From Solimicrobium sp040544425 (GTDB lineage: Bacteria > Pseudomonadota > Gammaproteobacteria > Burkholderiales > Burkholderiaceae_D), in NCBI GenBank assembly GCA_040544425.1, contig JBEONO010000056.1, positions 1-7,822 of the forward strand: a stretch of DNA of 7,822 nucleotides. Reading direction: 5' to 3'. Position numbers and translations under genes: made by a program. Below, piece by piece: positions 6,824 to 7,822 of the stretch; the first letter of the stretch is position 1, and the number at the start of each line of letters is the position of its first letter. The notes beneath the pieces are model-generated. The model was not told the DNA's origin, searched no databases, and saw nothing but the letters and a program-made list of their open reading frames with translations.

Positions 6824-6970
6824 TGGGTAGGGCGTAAACCCTAATTGGCATTATTTGGCAATTGGAAGATCCTCTTTGTTATTCGGGTTTTCAGCAATCT
6901 TGGTCCAGAGGAACGACTAGTAAGACATGTATTAAAAAATCAAGGCAAATGTCTGGTTAACTTTCACGCA

Positions 6971-6976
6971 AAAGGA
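6971..6976 (+). promoter_or_regulatory. Shine-Dalgarno site that fixes the GTG start of the repeat protein
   Basis: AAAGGA lies seven bases upstream of GTG 6984, which is ideal spacing. It is the main reason for choosing GTG over the later in-frame ATG at 7104, which has its own weaker GAGGA (7095-7099) only four bases away. Confidence 0.65.
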
Positions 6977-6983
6977 TTTAAAC

Positions 6984-7822
6984 GTGTCTTTAATAAATGG
7001 AAATTTTATATACCCCTCCAGGTTATTGGGGTTATCAAGGCCGCTGTCTGTAATCAAACAAAAACTGGAGTCTCATCCTGCGCCTGAAGTCGCTGAGGAT
7101 GAAATGATTTATTCTCAGCTTTATAGAGATGTTCGAACCCGGGAATCTTTTAGAGAACAAGATAGGGAGCGTGTGCTGGCCCGGACAACGTTCAGGCAGC
7201 AGCGCACGACGGCACATGGAGCAGAAGATCAAACGCGAGTTCAGGAACGAGAACAATATTGGACGCAACGTGCTGTACGCAATCCTGCAGAAGATACCCA
7301 ATTTTCGCAAGAACGTGCACAGCTCTGGCTTAATCGCGCACGAACCCAAGAACGAGAAGATCAAGAGCGGCTTGCTGAAAGGGCGACTTACCGAGCAGGC
7401 CGCGCCGTCAGTGAGGGTCTGGAAGATGTCCAGCGTCATGAAGCGCGTGTGGCGTTGCGCGGCGCACTTACGACGGCACATGGAGCAGAAGATCAAACGC
7501 GAGTTCAGGAAACGGCTGGATATTGGACGCAACGTGCTGTACGCAATCCTGCAGAAGATGCCCAATTTTCGCAAGAACGTGAACAGCTCTGGCGAGATCG
7601 CGCAGCAACCCAAAAACTAGAAGATCAGGAGCGGGTTGTTGAAAGGGTGCTGTACCGAGGCGATCGATTTGTACGGGAGTTTCAGGAAGACAATCAGCGT
7701 CATGAGGCGCGTGTGGCATTGCGCAACGCACGTGGGACGGCGCAGGGAGCAGAAGATGAAACGCGAGTTCGGGAAAGGGCTGAATATTGGAGGCAACGTG
7801 CGGAACGCAATCCTGCAGAAGA
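6984..7822 (+). CDS. Partial repeat protein built of charged 22-residue helical repeats (3' end outside window)
   Basis: The frame is open from 6936 to the window end with no stop; 279 residues are visible from GTG 6984. The first 36 residues (beginning MSLINGNFIYPSRLLG) are non-repetitive and lack a signal peptide. From residue 37 the chain is made of repeats. After two degenerate copies (21 and 22 residues), nine full copies of exactly 22 residues start at residue 80. Each opens with x-Glu-Asp, has Arg near position 6, Glu-Arg at 9-10, Tyr/Leu-Trp or Arg at 13-14, and Arg-Ala at 17-18. Four such copies form an 88-residue unit (from residues 80, 168 and 256). The composition is Glu/Arg/Gln-rich with almost no Gly or Pro apart from unit joints, so extended helix or coiled coil is likely; 22 equals two hendecads. 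I do not recognise the family. A secreted effector, scaffold or filament protein are alternatives. Position-specific synonymous changes between units (CAA/CAG, GAT/GAC, CGx) support this frame over the two other long frames here. Confidence 0.8.
   Translation, partial: MSLINGNFIYPSRLLGLSRPLSVIKQKLESHPAPEVAEDEMIYSQLYRDVRTRESFREQDRERVLARTTFRQQRTTAHGAEDQTRVQEREQYWTQRAVRNPAEDTQFSQERAQLWLNRARTQEREDQERLAERATYRAGRAVSEGLEDVQRHEARVALRGALTTAHGAEDQTRVQETAGYWTQRAVRNPAEDAQFSQEREQLWRDRAATQKLEDQERVVERVLYRGDRFVREFQEDNQRHEARVALRNARGTAQGAEDETRVRERAEYWRQRAERNPAE
7092..7822 (+). repeat. 66-bp (22-codon) tandem repeat array
   Basis: Degenerate copies lie at 7092-7154 (63 bp) and 7155-7220. Full 66-bp copies then start at 7221, 7287, 7353, 7419, 7485, 7551, 7617, 7683 and 7749, and a tenth begins at 7815 and is cut by the window end. 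Every full copy starts with a codon for Ala, Leu, Arg or Gln followed by Glu-Asp. No copy differs in length, so the array is strictly codon-phased. Confidence 0.93.
7221..7822 (+). repeat. Higher-order 264-bp repeat, two full copies and a partial third
   Basis: Copies occupy 7221-7484, 7485-7748 and 7749-7822 (cut). The offset is exactly 264 bases, which is four 66-bp units. At the base level, copies 1 and 2 are near-identical in their first half: 7207-7246 equals 7471-7510 over 40 bases, and the segment from tattggacgcaacgtgctgt through cagaagat is also identical. They diverge clearly in the second half. Confidence 0.9.

Larger units (their letters stand above)
6577..6983. other. AT-rich divergent intergenic region between the tail-anchored and repeat-protein genes
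   Basis: These 407 bases should carry the promoters of both flanking genes. Two short inverted repeats lie close together at 6793-6804 and 6808-6823. No convincing sigma-70 promoter, Hrp box (GGAACC-N16-CCAC) or PIP box (TTCGC-N15-TTCGC) was found. A TTG-started frame at 6845-7087 overlaps the next gene and is judged spurious. No RNA gene was recognised. Confidence 0.5.

Noticed and set aside
6845..7087. TTG-started 80-residue plus-strand frame
   Set aside because: It has no ribosome site or recognisable features, and it overlaps the start of the repeat-protein gene in a different frame.
7035..7613. Minus-strand 192-residue frame opposite the repeat array
   Set aside because: It appears repetitive only because the DNA is repetitive in a multiple of three. 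It has no ribosome site and reads antisense to the better-supported gene.
7129..7620. Plus-strand 163-residue frame in the repeat region
   Set aside because: It is an out-of-frame reading of the 66-bp array. It closes at 7620, whereas the neighbouring frame stays open with a good start and synonymous unit-to-unit changes.
1..7822. CRISPR array, tRNA, rRNA or insertion sequence
   Set aside because: No regularly spaced short repeats with unique spacers, no cloverleaf or rRNA-like sequence, and no transposase frame or flanking terminal inverted repeats were seen. The only array is codon-phased and coding.

Overview
The window looks like a piece of a betaproteobacterial chromosome, probably Burkholderiales and perhaps Oxalobacteraceae-like. 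This is inferred from the style of the recognisable proteins (glutathione reductase, RhlE, an orphan branched-chain-amino-acid-type binding protein) and from moderate base composition. No rRNA, tRNA or other taxonomic marker is present, so the placement is tentative.

Layout from left to right. Bases 1-640 are an AT-rich stretch with one doubtful small gene (223-516) and a hairpin in the convergent gap at 561-591. Four well-known genes follow: a periplasmic substrate-binding protein (659-1780, minus), glutathione reductase gor (2008-3366, plus), a TRIC/UPF0126 membrane channel (3392-4018, minus) and the DEAD-box RNA helicase rhlE (4788-6047, minus). Between the channel and rhlE lies a 205-residue orphan (4139-4756, plus) whose Cys, His and Asp are spaced like a transglutaminase or papain-type triad. 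These core genes alternate in strand, so each is probably its own transcription unit. They share no pathway beyond general physiology: nutrient capture, thiol redox balance, ion and membrane homeostasis, and RNA remodelling.

The right end is accessory in character. A 139-residue protein with a Ser-rich N-terminus, a Cys cluster and a C-terminal membrane anchor (6157-6576, minus) is separated by about 400 AT-rich bases from a divergent gene that runs off the window (GTG at 6984 to beyond 7822). This last gene has no stop codon in the window, yet its frame is continuously open. It encodes an array of 22-residue, highly charged, probably helical repeats, organised as a higher-order 88-residue (264 bp) unit. 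It is the most distinctive object here. I do not recognise the family. Effector, surface and structural-filament roles are all possible, and the sequence alone does not decide between them.
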